A DNA stretch of 64,000 nt from Lachnospiraceae bacterium (GTDB lineage: Bacteria > Bacillota > Clostridia > Lachnospirales > Lachnospiraceae), in the NCBI GenBank assembly GCA_910575005.1, contig CAJTCL010000005.1:124001-188000 (forward strand), given 5' to 3'. Of the stretch, positions 10,607-19,610 are shown in pieces. Each line of letters opens with the position of its first letter. Within the stretch, counting starts at the first letter, position 1. Below the pieces are notes generated by a model. That model was not told where the DNA came from, made no database searches, and was given only the letters and a program-made list of their open reading frames with translations. A program made the position numbers and the translations under genes.

Positions 10607-11716
10607 TTATGAAGATTGACTTTCGATTTTCATAGGAAGTTCTACGGTAAAAATCGTGCGCTCCTTCTGGCTTTTGGCACTGATCTTTCCACCGTGGCGC
10701 TCCACAATCTCTTTGGCAATGGCAAGTCCCAGCCCTGCGCCTCCTGTCTTGCTTTGTCTGGCCGAATCCAGACGATAAAATTGTTCAAAGATCCGCGCTA
10801 GCTTTTCTTTGGGAATGGTTGCACCTTGGTTTTCTATCTGAAGCTGCAAAGACTGTTGACAAATTCTGGCCTTAATTTGTATGGTACTGTGCTGATAACC
10901 ATAGAGTAAGGCATTGCGCAAAAGATTATCAAATACCCGCTGCATCTTGTCTGTATCACAAGTAATATTTAAGTTCTCTGGCTCTATCTGCATCTGACAT
11001 TCTATCTGTTTTTCCGCAAACAACGGGTAAAATTCATAGATAATCTGCTCTAACATCCGTTTTAGTGATACAGTCACAGTCTCCAACTCCAAATGAGTAA
11101 GGTTAAAGCGCGTAATCTCAAAAAATTCATTGATTAGTTCTTCTAGGCGCTCTGCTTTTTCCAGGGAAATGGATAAATATTTCTCTCGAAGTTCTGGTGA
11201 AATTTGTGTTTCTTCCCGTAATAGTGTCAAATAGCCAATCACGGATGTAAGCGGCGTTTTCAAATCATGAGCCAGATATACCACCAAATCATTTTTGCGC
11301 TGTTCCGCTTCCTTTGCCAGCCGTTCACTGCGGTGAATCTGAAATTTTATTTGATTCATATGCTGTTCCACTTCGCGCAGTTCAGGACGCAGGTGGATGA
11401 GATGTTCCTCTACTGTCATTTCCTCCATTGCCTCCATCACATCCTGAAAATAATTCAGAAGCTTTACCCAGTACCAAATGCCAATGGCAAAAAGACCAGC
11501 CATAAACATAGCCGCCACAAATAATTGCTGATTGTCAGAAATCCAGTGCAGCAGCGGATAGATTCCCTCTGTCCCATACCAGGTAAAAGTGCTCAAAAAA
11601 AACTTTCCCGCAAAAAGGCAAACCAACAAAACTGCCAGACATACCAGGCCAGCGGCGATCATTTTTCGGAAAAATCGTCCCAAGATGATAGATTTAATTT
11701 GTTTATAGTCATTCAT
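10607..11716 (-). CDS. Sensor histidine kinase, VanS-like
   Basis: Membrane sensor kinase of a two-component system, 369 residues. Two membrane segments (about residues 15-45 and 65-85) bracket a short outside loop. A linker leads to the H-box AHDLKTPLTSVIGY (His about residue 148), then the N-box DNLLRNALLYG and the ATP lid GGAGLGLAIAKEIVERHGG. All catalytic motifs are present. The ATG at 11716 has GAGG 8 bases upstream; a TTG 12 bases further up lies inside that site. It follows its response regulator with a 14-base gap. The kinase is closest in appearance to VanS of glycopeptide resistance and its many uncharacterised relatives, but no vanH/A/X genes are near, so a resistance role is not supported. 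Confidence 0.92.
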   Translation of the reverse strand: MNDYKQIKSIILGRFFRKMIAAGLVCLAVLLVCLFAGKFFLSTFTWYGTEGIYPLLHWISDNQQLFVAAMFMAGLFAIGIWYWVKLLNYFQDVMEAMEEMTVEEHLIHLRPELREVEQHMNQIKFQIHRSERLAKEAEQRKNDLVVYLAHDLKTPLTSVIGYLTLLREETQISPELREKYLSISLEKAERLEELINEFFEITRFNLTHLELETVTVSLKRMLEQIIYEFYPLFAEKQIECQMQIEPENLNITCDTDKMQRVFDNLLRNALLYGYQHSTIQIKARICQQSLQLQIENQGATIPKEKLARIFEQFYRLDSARQSKTGGAGLGLAIAKEIVERHGGKISAKSQKERTIFTVELPMKIESQSS

Positions 11717-11730
11717 GGTTTTCCTCAATT

Positions 11731-12438
11731 CTATTTTTCAATGGTATAACCCACGCCCCAGACTGTCTTAATAAACTTATGGTTGCGGTAAGAATCCTGC
11801 ATTTTCTCGCGAATCCTGCCCACATGCGCCATCACGGTATTATTGTTATCCAGATATTTTTCTTTCCAGACCGCCTCAAACAACTCTTCTGAGGACACCA
11901 CTTCCCCCTGATGTTCACAGAGATACCACAAAATTGAAAATTCCAGTGGTGTCAACTCCAACTCCTTACCATATAGAAAACTTTTATGTGTGCGCTGATT
12001 GATCACCAATCCGCGAATCTCCAATTCCTGTCCGCCCTTCTCGGACTGCACACTATGCCCAACCTCATTGTAATGGTGATACCTGCGAAGCTGCGTTTTA
12101 ATCCTGGCAATCACCTCCAAAGGGTTAAATGGTTTGGTAATATAATCATCTGCTCCAAGCATCAGTCCATTGATCTTATCCACATCTTCTACTCTTGCAG
12201 TCAGCATAACAATTGGAAAATAGTGATTTTCCCGAATCCGGCGGCAAATCTGAAATCCGTCCATATCAGGCAGCATCACATCCAAAAGCGCCAAATCAAT
12301 AACTTCCCTTTGCACACACTGCAAGGCCTCTGTGCCCTGATAAAACTTAAACACCTGATACCCCTCATTTTCTAAGTAAAGTTCCAGTAAATCTGCCACT
12401 TCCTGTTCATCCTCAACCACCAGAATATGTTCTGCCAT
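11731..12438 (-). CDS. OmpR-family response regulator, VanR-like
   Basis: DNA-binding response regulator of 235 residues, partner of the adjacent kinase. The receiver domain begins EHILVVEDEQEVADLLELYL and has the phospho-acceptor Asp in LALLDVMLPDMDG (about residue 50), the Thr of MLTAR and the Lys of TKPFNP. The C-terminal winged helix ends in IKTVWGVGYTIEK, the OmpR/PhoB signature. The ATG at 12438 has GGAGG five bases upstream; longer in-frame starts lack one. It is the first gene of a probable operon RR-kinase-peptidase-HAD, so the peptidase may be under its control. Confidence 0.93.
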   Translation of the reverse strand: MAEHILVVEDEQEVADLLELYLENEGYQVFKFYQGTEALQCVQREVIDLALLDVMLPDMDGFQICRRIRENHYFPIVMLTARVEDVDKINGLMLGADDYITKPFNPLEVIARIKTQLRRYHHYNEVGHSVQSEKGGQELEIRGLVINQRTHKSFLYGKELELTPLEFSILWYLCEHQGEVVSSEELFEAVWKEKYLDNNNTVMAHVGRIREKMQDSYRNHKFIKTVWGVGYTIEK

Positions 12439-12571
12439 CGCTGCCTCCATTCCATATTTAACCGACTGCTGAACTCTCGGCAATTCACTCAAGATTCCGA
12501 TCGTTCATTTTTGAACTGCCTTCCCAAATCCATCAATTCCTTAACCACACTATAGATTTGCTTTGCGTTCT

Positions 12572-12620
12572 AAAAAAAGAAGAATCCCCCAACTGTACTG
12601 CAATACGGTTGAGGGATTTT
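12572..12620 (-). terminator. Intrinsic terminator for the small membrane protein gene
   Basis: Arms AATCCCCCAACTGTA (12583-12597) and ATACGGTTGAGGGATT (12603-12618) pair with G-U wobble. On the minus strand the hairpin is followed by a T-rich run (12572-12582), so it ends the gene at 12714-13082 before the response regulator. Confidence 0.8.
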
Positions 12621-12713
12621 ATTCCTTGTTCACATGGAACACTATTACTCCGTTTTTACATCAAAATCTCTTAAAACAGAAACTTGATATATCTCTGAGA
12701 GTATAAACCAAAA

Positions 12714-13082
12714 CTAACGTTTATATAAAACAGTCACCTCGTCAGTTCCATTCAAACATACTTTGGTAATATTCTCTAGGTGATCCTCAATAACAATCTC
12801 AAAATCACCATTCGGATATTTCCTGTTTACAAGCCCGCCATATACTGTGAGATATAAAGTATCGCCTTCCATTGTATAATCATATTTTCGAAAACTCTTA
12901 CCACTGGAAGTAAATATGCATTGTGCAGTAAAACTTGTATCTGTCAGTTCTATATTTTCAAATGAGAGTTCCGTGTTTGATGTTTTGTCACCACTATAAA
13001 TAAAAACCATAACGCCCACAAGAACAATTATTATAATGAAAGCAAGTAAGACAATCAAAATCCAAAAAAGTTTCCGTTTCAT
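12714..13082 (-). CDS. Small membrane-anchored protein of unknown function
   Basis: A 122-residue protein I do not recognise. The N-terminus is two basic residues followed by a very hydrophobic segment (about residues 5-30, ending VMVFIYSG), acting as an uncleaved anchor or signal peptide. The remaining 90 residues look like a small beta-rich extracytoplasmic domain (ENIELTDTSFTAQC, YDYTMEGDTLYLTVYGG) with two cysteines. AGGAG lies seven bases before the ATG. It stands alone with its own perfect consensus promoter upstream and terminator downstream, so it is probably well expressed. Many Clostridia encode such single-pass small proteins; no function should be assumed. Confidence 0.72.
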   Translation of the reverse strand: MKRKLFWILIVLLAFIIIIVLVGVMVFIYSGDKTSNTELSFENIELTDTSFTAQCIFTSSGKSFRKYDYTMEGDTLYLTVYGGLVNRKYPNGDFEIVIEDHLENITKVCLNGTDEVTVLYKR

Positions 13083-13158
13083 TTATTTACTCCTATTTAA
13101 TTGAATACGTTACTCAATACAGGTCGATTCGAGCCGTTTGCATAATGCACTTTATTCA

Positions 13159-13187
13159 ATTATATGGAATATCATAGTTAATGTCAA
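13159..13187 (-). promoter_or_regulatory. Perfect consensus housekeeping promoter
   Basis: On the minus strand TTGACA (13187-13182) and TATAAT (13164-13159) are separated by exactly 17 bases, matching the vegetative consensus in all 12 positions. It points at the 122-residue protein gene, leaving a 5' leader of about 70 bases. Confidence 0.88.
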
Positions 13188-13262
13188 CAAAATTTCACCA
13201 TACTATAAAACAAACGCATGAATATGTTTCCTAAATTAAAACTATGCATGTGATTAAAAAAT

Positions 13263-13340
13263 GTAACTACTCAGACCCCCAAGCCACAGACATGCCAGCA
13301 AAGCTGTCATTCGCCTCTAATGAGGGTTCTGAATAGTTAC
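13263..13340. repeat. Inverted-repeat intergenic element
   Basis: GTAACTACTCAGACCC (13263-13278) pairs with GGGTTCTGAATAGTTAC (13324-13340) with small differences, around a 45-base centre rich in short palindromic words (GCCAGCAAAGCTGTC). A-runs flank it on both sides. It lies between the hydF stop and the upstream promoter of the 122-residue gene. It carries no reading frame. It could be a miniature mobile element, a terminator-like structure or a processed RNA hairpin; I saw no second copy in this window. Confidence 0.6.
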
Positions 13341-13373
13341 AAAAAAATTACAAATTCATAATTTGTCCCAGCA

Positions 13374-14636
13374 TTATTCTTTGGGCAGCTCTGCAAAAAC
13401 CTCTGGGAACAGCTGCACACTGCGCCGCAAAATCCCCTTCATGTAGGCAATGGCAATCCCATAATTCGTAATTGGCACATCCTGATCTTTCGCGCATTTC
13501 AGACGATATTTCATCTCCCTCTCATTGAGCATACAGCCGCCGCAGTGAATAATCAGCTTATAATCTGTTAAATCTTCTGGAAATTCCATACCAGAGGAAA
13601 ATTCAATCTGAAGCTGTTTTTTGGTATATTCCTTCAACCAGCGCGGAAGCTTTACGGAACCGATATCATCACATTGTCTGTGATGTGTGCAGCCCTCTGA
13701 GATCAATACCTTATCCCCATCCTGCAAAGATTCGATTGCCGCCGCCCCCTGTACCACCGTCTTTAAATTTCCTTTGTAGCGTGCAAATAAAATAGAAAAG
13801 GATGTCAAGGGAATCTGATCTGGTGTATCTGAGCTCACCTTGGCAAACGCCTGACTGTCAGTAATCACCAATGCCGGCTGCTTTCCCAAACTGTTTAAGG
13901 TTTGCTTTAGCTCATATTCTCTGACCACAATCGCTGCCGCATCAGATTCCAGAATATCGCGGATCGTCTGCTGCTGCGGAAGAATCAGTCTTCCTTTCGG
14001 CGCAGCCTTGTCAATGGGAACTACCAACACCACAAAATCCCCAGACTGAATCAAGTCTCCCACAATACGCTGTTTCGATTCCTCTTGTACTGCAAGACGA
14101 GCAATTTTTTCTTTTAATTCTTGGATTTGAAATCCTGTCTTAGCGCTAATTCTAATAATATTAGCTTCCTCTTGGGATAGTAATAGCTGTTGTTGCTCAA
14201 ATTTGCCCTTGGACAGACTACTCTCACTTTTGTACGCTGTACTTACATCCACTTTATTAAACGCCAGCACATAGGGGATATTTTTCTGCTGAAAAATTTT
14301 CAAAAGCTCTAATTCTGTTTGAGATATTCCCACAGTAACATCGACAACCAACACTGCCACATCTGTTTTGTTGAGAATCTGCTTCGTCTTTTTTACTCGA
14401 AGTTCTCCCAAATCTCCTACATCATCAATTCCAGGCGTGTCTATGATCACCACTGGACCCAGCGGCAAAAGCTCCATTGCTTTCTGTACAGGATCTGTGG
14501 TAGTCCCCTTAATCTGCGATACCACAGCCAAATCCTGCCCAGTGACCGCATTGACGACACTTGATTTTCCTGCATTTCTCCTTCCAAAGAATCCAATATG
14601 GACACGGTCAGCGGAAGGTGTACTGTTTAAACTCAT
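13374..14636 (-). CDS. hydF: [FeFe]-hydrogenase H-cluster maturation GTPase HydF
   Basis: Scaffold GTPase on which the diiron subcluster of [FeFe]-hydrogenase is assembled before transfer to the apo-enzyme. The N-terminal Era-like GTPase domain has the P-loop GFFGRRNAGKSS, the switch T in KGTTTDP, DTPGI and the base-recognition FNKVD. The C-terminal cluster-binding domain carries the HydF signature: CTHHRQC followed further on by HCGGCM. Length of 420 residues is normal. AAAGGAG precedes the ATG. The TM1266-type regulator lies directly upstream, 25 bases away, which is a common pairing. HydE, HydG and the hydrogenase are not in the window, so the maturation genes are split. Its presence indicates a fermentative, hydrogen-evolving anaerobe. 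Confidence 0.96.
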   Translation of the reverse strand: MSLNSTPSADRVHIGFFGRRNAGKSSVVNAVTGQDLAVVSQIKGTTTDPVQKAMELLPLGPVVIIDTPGIDDVGDLGELRVKKTKQILNKTDVAVLVVDVTVGISQTELELLKIFQQKNIPYVLAFNKVDVSTAYKSESSLSKGKFEQQQLLLSQEEANIIRISAKTGFQIQELKEKIARLAVQEESKQRIVGDLIQSGDFVVLVVPIDKAAPKGRLILPQQQTIRDILESDAAAIVVREYELKQTLNSLGKQPALVITDSQAFAKVSSDTPDQIPLTSFSILFARYKGNLKTVVQGAAAIESLQDGDKVLISEGCTHHRQCDDIGSVKLPRWLKEYTKKQLQIEFSSGMEFPEDLTDYKLIIHCGGCMLNEREMKYRLKCAKDQDVPITNYGIAIAYMKGILRRSVQLFPEVFAELPKE

Positions 14637-14661
14637 ATGCGCTCCTTTCTGTATGGCACCT

Positions 14662-14907
14662 CTAAATTTTAGAATATGCCGTCTTACTGCTGATGCCCTG
14701 CAGTTTTCCCAGCTTACCAGAAAGGGCGCTGATCACATCCTGCGGCGCATCCACCGCAATACTGATAATATTAATCCCTTTTTTTGGGTAAGGGATCCCC
14801 ATTCTCCCAATAATATACAATCCATACTCATGAAGAATCTGATTCAGCTTTTCCACAGAAGATTCCTCCTCCACGATAATGCCAATAATTGCCACTCTTG
14901 ATTCCAT
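14662..14907 (-). CDS. TM1266-type iron-only hydrogenase system regulator
   Basis: Small 81-residue ACT-like protein (MESRVAIIGIIVEEESSVEKL...) of the family usually encoded beside [FeFe]-hydrogenase genes and called a putative hydrogenase system regulator. It has the beta-alpha-beta pattern of an ACT/NikR-C-like ligand-binding fold (VAIIGIIV, GLYIIGRMGIPY, INIISIAVDA) and no DNA-binding domain. The start at 14907 has GAGGA eight bases upstream. It lies 25 bases upstream of hydF in the same direction. Its ligand and exact role are unknown; the assignment rests on the sequence pattern plus the hydF neighbour. Confidence 0.85.
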   Translation of the reverse strand: MESRVAIIGIIVEEESSVEKLNQILHEYGLYIIGRMGIPYPKKGINIISIAVDAPQDVISALSGKLGKLQGISSKTAYSKI

Positions 14908-14917
14908 CTGATTTTCC

Positions 14918-15148
14918 TCACTCCTCAAATTCCACTGTCACAAAGAACCCTTTTGGTGTCTCATGGATCTTAACCACTCTGCCCTCTCTAGACTTCAAGC
15001 GCTCCGAGAAGGTATAGTTGGCAGACATCGCATATGCCTTTCCTAAAGTGTAATAATAAGAAGTGGGCAGTTTTCCTTCTGTTACTGGGAGGATATCTCC
15101 TTCCTTTAGCAGCCCTGTGCGCTCCATTTTAAATTCCATCTGACGCAT
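14918..15148 (-). CDS. Small conserved-looking protein of unknown function
   Basis: Short soluble protein of about 76 residues ([20 protein letters not shown]...) without membrane segments, ending [10 protein letters not shown] do not recognise a family. It sits between trkH (ends 15177) and the hydrogenase regulator (starts 14907), with gaps of 28 and 10 bases, so it is probably co-transcribed. The start is uncertain: AAAGGA lies 11 bases before the ATG at 15148, and another ATG at 15160 is too close to that site. Upstream in-frame sequence overlaps trkH and is Cys-rich, so it is unlikely to be translated. Confidence 0.6.
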   Translation of the reverse strand: MRQMEFKMERTGLLKEGDILPVTEGKLPTSYYYTLGKAYAMSANYTFSERLKSREGRVVKIHETPKGFFVTVEFEE

Positions 15149-15176
15149 ATATCTGCACATCCTTTCTCTCACTCTC

Positions 15177-16616
15177 TTAAGAACGTTTCCAAGTAGAAGG
15201 TGTAAACAACAACAGCAATGGAAACAATTCCAGACGCCCCGCCAGCATATCAAACATCAACACGATCTTTGCTGGTTGAGAAAATACTGAAAAATTATTG
15301 ACAGGACCGACCTGCTCCAATCCTGGTCCGATATTATTAAGCGTTGCCGCCACAGCAGTAAAATTGGTAGTGAAATCCAAGTTATCTAGAGAAATCAATA
15401 ACACGGATGCCCCATAGATTAAGGCATAGGCAATAAAAAATACAGAGATCGAGCGCAGTACTTCCTTTGTAACTACATGCTGCTCAAAATGAATCTGCCT
15501 TACCCGCTTGGGATGAATTAGATAGGAAAGTTCATTTTTCACTAATTTCATCATAATGATCACACGTGATACCTTAATTCCGCCTCCAGTGCTGCCCGCA
15601 CAAGCTCCCACAAACATCAGCAGTACCAATATAAATCTGGAAAATTCCGGCCACAGATTAAAATCTGCGGTCGAATATCCTGTAGTTGTAATAATGGAAG
15701 CCACCTGAAACGCTGCATGGTGAAATGCCTCCATCAATGATGAAAAACTATCCCGAATATTGACTGTGATCAAGATAACAGCAATCATAATAATCCCCAG
15801 ATAATAGCGCATTTCCTCATGCTTGCATGCCTCCATCGGCTTTTTCACCCGCAACAGATAATATACATTAAAATTAATCCCAAACAAAATCATAAATATT
15901 GTAATTACTGCCTGTGAAGCAACCGAGTAACTGCCTATACTGCTGTTTAAAACCCCAAATCCTCCCGTTCCCGCGGTACCAAAGGATAAAGTCATTGCCT
16001 CAAATGGAGACATTCCGGTAATCAGCAGCAGTATAATTTGGATTACCGTCATAAAGATATACATCTCATAGAGAATACGTGCAGTATGACGCACGCGGGG
16101 CACAAGCTTTCCCACCGTTGGCCCTGGACTTTCTGCCCGCATCAGGTACATATTATAGCCTCCGGCCAGCGGAAGGACAGCTAAAATCAATACCAATACT
16201 CCCATTCCGCCAATCCAATGCGTAAAACTACGCCAGAATAGATTACACTTTGAAAGCGCTTCCACATCCGACAAAATACTTGCGCCAGTGGTCGTCAGAC
16301 CAGAAATTGTCTCAAACAAGGCATCTGTATAACTGGCAAATTCCCCTGATAAAAACAAAGGCAGCGCGCCAGTAATGCTCAATATAATCCAACTCAGAGA
16401 GACTGCTACAAACCCTTCTCTGGCATAAAACACAGTACTCTTTGGCTTTTTCAGCCTTCCTGCCTCCCCCACAGCCAGGCAAACCACCAGTACCAAAAAA
16501 TATGCCCAGCCTTCTCTTTCCCCATAGATTAACGCTGCCAGACAGGGCAGTGCCAAAAACAATGCCTGAAATTCCAGGACACGACAAAGAATATATCTGA
16601 TAATCGAATAATTCAT
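15177..16616 (-). CDS. trkH: TrkH-family potassium uptake channel subunit
   Basis: Membrane subunit of a Trk/Ktr-type potassium uptake system, 479 residues with about ten membrane segments. The four selectivity-filter loops are visible in the expected places, for example [18 protein letters not shown] and ITTTGYST, each with a conserved Gly, and a final degenerate one near LNNIGPG. It follows its partner trkA with a 15-base gap, and a GAGAGGAA ribosome site precedes the ATG. Protein partner: the cytoplasmic NAD-binding TrkA ring, which gates the channel. Nothing looks broken. Confidence 0.95.
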   Translation of the reverse strand: MNYSIIRYILCRVLEFQALFLALPCLAALIYGEREGWAYFLVLVVCLAVGEAGRLKKPKSTVFYAREGFVAVSLSWIILSITGALPLFLSGEFASYTDALFETISGLTTTGASILSDVEALSKCNLFWRSFTHWIGGMGVLVLILAVLPLAGGYNMYLMRAESPGPTVGKLVPRVRHTARILYEMYIFMTVIQIILLLITGMSPFEAMTLSFGTAGTGGFGVLNSSIGSYSVASQAVITIFMILFGINFNVYYLLRVKKPMEACKHEEMRYYLGIIMIAVILITVNIRDSFSSLMEAFHHAAFQVASIITTTGYSTADFNLWPEFSRFILVLLMFVGACAGSTGGGIKVSRVIIMMKLVKNELSYLIHPKRVRQIHFEQHVVTKEVLRSISVFFIAYALIYGASVLLISLDNLDFTTNFTAVAATLNNIGPGLEQVGPVNNFSVFSQPAKIVLMFDMLAGRLELFPLLLLFTPSTWKRS

Positions 16617-16631
16617 AATACATTTCCTCTC

Positions 16632-17987
16632 TTACCGTAAAATATCCTCCAAATCATGGAATCCCTGATTGGTCGTAACTACCACTACGGTATCTCCCAC
16701 CTCAATGGTGTCTTGTCCGCCTGGCGTAATACTTATCCTTTTACGATTGATACCAGCAATCAGCAGATTTTCCTTCAGCCGCAATTCCTTCAAAGGAACA
16801 CCAACCAGCTTTGATTGTTTACTAACCCGAAATTCCAGAGCTTCCACCTTATCCTCAATCAGCTGATACAAGGTTTCAATATTACTGCCAATCGAATTTT
16901 GCCTGGCACGAACATATTGTAAAATATATTCCGCAGTAATATTCTTGGGATAGAGCACACTTCCCAAATCCAGATTTTCAATAATCTCATCATAATCAAT
17001 CCGATGCACTTTGGTGATGGTTTTCGCCTTAGAAACACTTTTCGCAAAAAGACTCAGCATAATATTTTCTTCATCCATACTAGTCCAGGACACAAACGCA
17101 TGGATCCGCGGCAGTCCTTCTTCATAGAGAAGATTGCGGTCAGTCCCATCCCCATGAATCACCAAAGCCTGCGGCAAAAGTTCGCTGAGCTCATTGCACC
17201 GCTCCTTGTTCTGCTCAATAATCTTGATCTCTATTCCCATTGGCAAAAGCTGTTGCGCCAGATAATATGTAGTCTCCCCACCGCCGATAATCATACAGCT
17301 TTTTATACGGTTCGTGGCCATCCCAATTTTGCGGAAAAATTCATTGGCCTTCTTTGGAGACGCCACTACAGAGATCACATCCTTTTCCCGAAGCTCAAAA
17401 TTTCCGTCAGGGATAAATACTTCCTCACCGCGCTGTACAGTACAGATCAACACATCACAGTGAAGCCCGCTTGAGAGATAAGTAAGAGGACGCCCATGCA
17501 GTACAGAACCTTCATTGAGTTTACATTTTAAGAGCTCCATCCGCCCTTTTGCAAAGGTGTCCACCTTAATAGCAGATGGAAATTTAAGCAGACGCGCAAT
17601 CTCGCACGCTGCCGCATATTCTGGGTTTATAACCATAGATAACCCCAACTCTTCCTTAATAAATGCTATTTCTTTATTATAGAGGGGATTGCGCACCCTG
17701 GCAATTGTACTGCAGTCTCCTGCCTTCTTTGCAATCAGACAGGAGAGCATATTAAGCTCATCAGAGGCAGTTACAGCTATCATTAAATCTGCTTTTTCTA
17801 TTCCAGCCTCATTCTGCACAGAGAAGCTGGCACCATTTCCTACGATCCCCATCACATCATAATGATTTGCCACAGCTTCCACTTTGTGCCCATCCATATC
17901 TATTACTGTAATATTATGCCCTTCTTTACTTAGCTGCTGAGCAATTGTCGTCCCTACATTTCCGCAGCCTACAATAATAATCTGCAT
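16632..17987 (-). CDS. trkA: TrkA, NAD-binding regulatory subunit of potassium uptake
   Basis: Cytoplasmic gating subunit of the TrkH channel, 451 residues. It has two tandem RCK halves. The first Rossmann fold is at the N-terminus (MQIIIVGCGNVGTTIAQQL, acidic end ITVIDMD) and the second near the middle (CMIIGGGETTYYLAQQL, EIKIIEQN). Each is followed by an RCK_C ligand-binding domain. Double-RCK length is normal for TrkA (single-RCK KtrA is half as long). It is the first gene of a likely trkA-trkH-small protein-TM1266-hydF transcript. Confidence 0.95.
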   Translation of the reverse strand: MQIIIVGCGNVGTTIAQQLSKEGHNITVIDMDGHKVEAVANHYDVMGIVGNGASFSVQNEAGIEKADLMIAVTASDELNMLSCLIAKKAGDCSTIARVRNPLYNKEIAFIKEELGLSMVINPEYAAACEIARLLKFPSAIKVDTFAKGRMELLKCKLNEGSVLHGRPLTYLSSGLHCDVLICTVQRGEEVFIPDGNFELREKDVISVVASPKKANEFFRKIGMATNRIKSCMIIGGGETTYYLAQQLLPMGIEIKIIEQNKERCNELSELLPQALVIHGDGTDRNLLYEEGLPRIHAFVSWTSMDEENIMLSLFAKSVSKAKTITKVHRIDYDEIIENLDLGSVLYPKNITAEYILQYVRARQNSIGSNIETLYQLIEDKVEALEFRVSKQSKLVGVPLKELRLKENLLIAGINRKRISITPGGQDTIEVGDTVVVVTTNQGFHDLEDILR

Positions 17988-18052
17988 TGTTATCCTCCAT
18001 TATTACACTTTTTCATGTGCTCTAACTGTTATTCCCGTATACTGCAAATATG

Positions 18053-18946
18053 TTACTTTTCATACTTACGGAGTAATCCCAGTCCAATCGGATAGGGTCC
18101 CGTATGAACCCCAATTGTAGCACCGATCTGATAAATGTCAATGTCCGTAATATTTGAATATGTCTTTAACGATGTAAGAAGCTGATCTCGAAATTCAACC
18201 GCCTCCTGATAATCATAACCATACCCCACTACAATCTGATAATCATCTGGAGATTCCCCAATCTTGGAAAAATGTTCTTTGGTCTGTTCAATCAGACGTT
18301 TCATTGATTTTTTGCGGTTTCTGGCAATACCAATTGGAAAAATTTCACCCTCCCGCAGCATAATCAGAGGCCGGATACCCAGGGTAGAGGCCGCTGTTCC
18401 CATGACTTTACCGATTCTGCCGCCATGAATCAGATATTCATAGTTACCAACTGTAAAAATAATTCGTCCAGTAGGTTTGATTCGCTCAATCCTCTCCAAT
18501 GTCTCCTCAAAGCTAAAACCTGCCTGCTGCATCCGCAGTACCTCCAGCACCAAAAGGCCCTGAAGTACAGTGTCTACTGTGGTATCTATCACAGCAATCC
18601 GCTGATTTGGATATTCTTCTTCCAACAGCTCTGCCGCTGTCTTTGCGGAATTATAGGAACCACTGAATTTAATGGTAATACATAGACAAATCACATCTTT
18701 TCCCTCTTTGAGAAATGGGGTAAAAGCATCCACATAATCCTGTACCGAAGGCAGAGAGGATTTGGGAAATTGATCTGGATGATCTACCATTAACTGGTAA
18801 AATTCTCTGACACTGATCTCCTCGATTTCCTTTCTATAATTCTGTCCATCAAAAGTTACATAAAAAGGCACTACTGTTATCCCAGCCTGCTTCGGTATCT
18901 CCTGTCCCAAATCGCAGGAACCATCTGTAATAATCTGATACGCCAT
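18053..18946 (-). CDS. DegV family (fatty-acid binding) protein
   Basis: 297-residue cytoplasmic protein of the DegV/FakB family, which binds a fatty acid and, in studied members, presents it to a fatty-acid kinase for phospholipid synthesis. The family signatures are visible: N-terminal YQIITDGSCDLGQEI, the SSLPSVQDY segment, IKFSGSYNSAKTAAE and the C-terminal IGVHTGPYPIGLGLLRKY. Length is normal. No fatty-acid kinase gene is adjacent, which is usual because genomes hold several DegV paralogs. Confidence 0.92.
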   Translation of the reverse strand: MAYQIITDGSCDLGQEIPKQAGITVVPFYVTFDGQNYRKEIEEISVREFYQLMVDHPDQFPKSSLPSVQDYVDAFTPFLKEGKDVICLCITIKFSGSYNSAKTAAELLEEEYPNQRIAVIDTTVDTVLQGLLVLEVLRMQQAGFSFEETLERIERIKPTGRIIFTVGNYEYLIHGGRIGKVMGTAASTLGIRPLIMLREGEIFPIGIARNRKKSMKRLIEQTKEHFSKIGESPDDYQIVVGYGYDYQEAVEFRDQLLTSLKTYSNITDIDIYQIGATIGVHTGPYPIGLGLLRKYEK

Positions 18947-19005
18947 ATCATTTTCCCTTTCTGCTATGATATATTTTATTCCTCAAAAGAATCCCATCCT
19001 CATTT

Positions 19006-19482
19006 CTAAAATACTCCAGTTCTGGCTCCTGTGGCTGCGATCAAATCCTGCACAGACAGACACAAAGTACTTCCCACTCTGCCGCCACTAATGTAAATTT
19101 CATTATAATCCAGAGCCACACTGTGCAGAAAAACCGGATATTGTTTCTTCATTCCCAGAGGGCTACAGCCACCCCTGACATATCCAGTCACTGTGGTGAT
19201 ATCCTTCACTGGAATCATCTCAATGGATTTTTCTCCTGCCAGCTTTGCAGCCACCTTTAGTTGCACTTCCTGTTCCACAGGCAGCACAAATACATAATAT
19301 TGCCTGCTCTTACCTTGAAGTACTAAGGTCTTAAAAGACTGTTTTGCTGGAACATGGTTCTTTTCTGCCGTGTGGATCCCATCAATAAATTCTGCACACT
19401 GGTATTGAAGTACCTGATAAGAGATATTCTTTTTATCCAAAATACGCATTGCATTTGTTTTAATCTCTTTTTCTTTTGCCAT
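19006..19482 (-). CDS. ybaK: YbaK/EbsC-type Cys-tRNA(Pro) deacylase
   Basis: 158-residue editing enzyme of the INS superfamily that removes cysteine mistakenly attached to tRNA-Pro. The fold-defining segments are present: TNAMRILDKKNISYQ at the start, KTLVLQGKSRQYYVFVLP with the catalytic Lys, and GYVRGGCSPLGMKKQYPVFL followed by YISGGRVG. Length is typical. It stands alone between the DegV gene and the ABC-F gene. Confidence 0.92.
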   Translation of the reverse strand: MAKEKEIKTNAMRILDKKNISYQVLQYQCAEFIDGIHTAEKNHVPAKQSFKTLVLQGKSRQYYVFVLPVEQEVQLKVAAKLAGEKSIEMIPVKDITTVTGYVRGGCSPLGMKKQYPVFLHSVALDYNEIYISGGRVGSTLCLSVQDLIAATGARTGVF

Positions 19483-19610
19483 TGTTCCCTCCTCATTTTA
19501 TTCCTTTTTATATATTATTTCAATCACGATTATCTTGTAATTTCTGAAAATTTTTCCACTTGGCTTCTTACCGCTCTCAGTTGTGATATTGTCTTGCGAT
19601 GAACCAACGA

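Noticed and set aside
10607-12438. Glycopeptide-resistance (van) operon
   Set aside because: Only the regulator and sensor resemble VanR/VanS; no vanH, ligase or vanX/vanY-type genes are present nearby.
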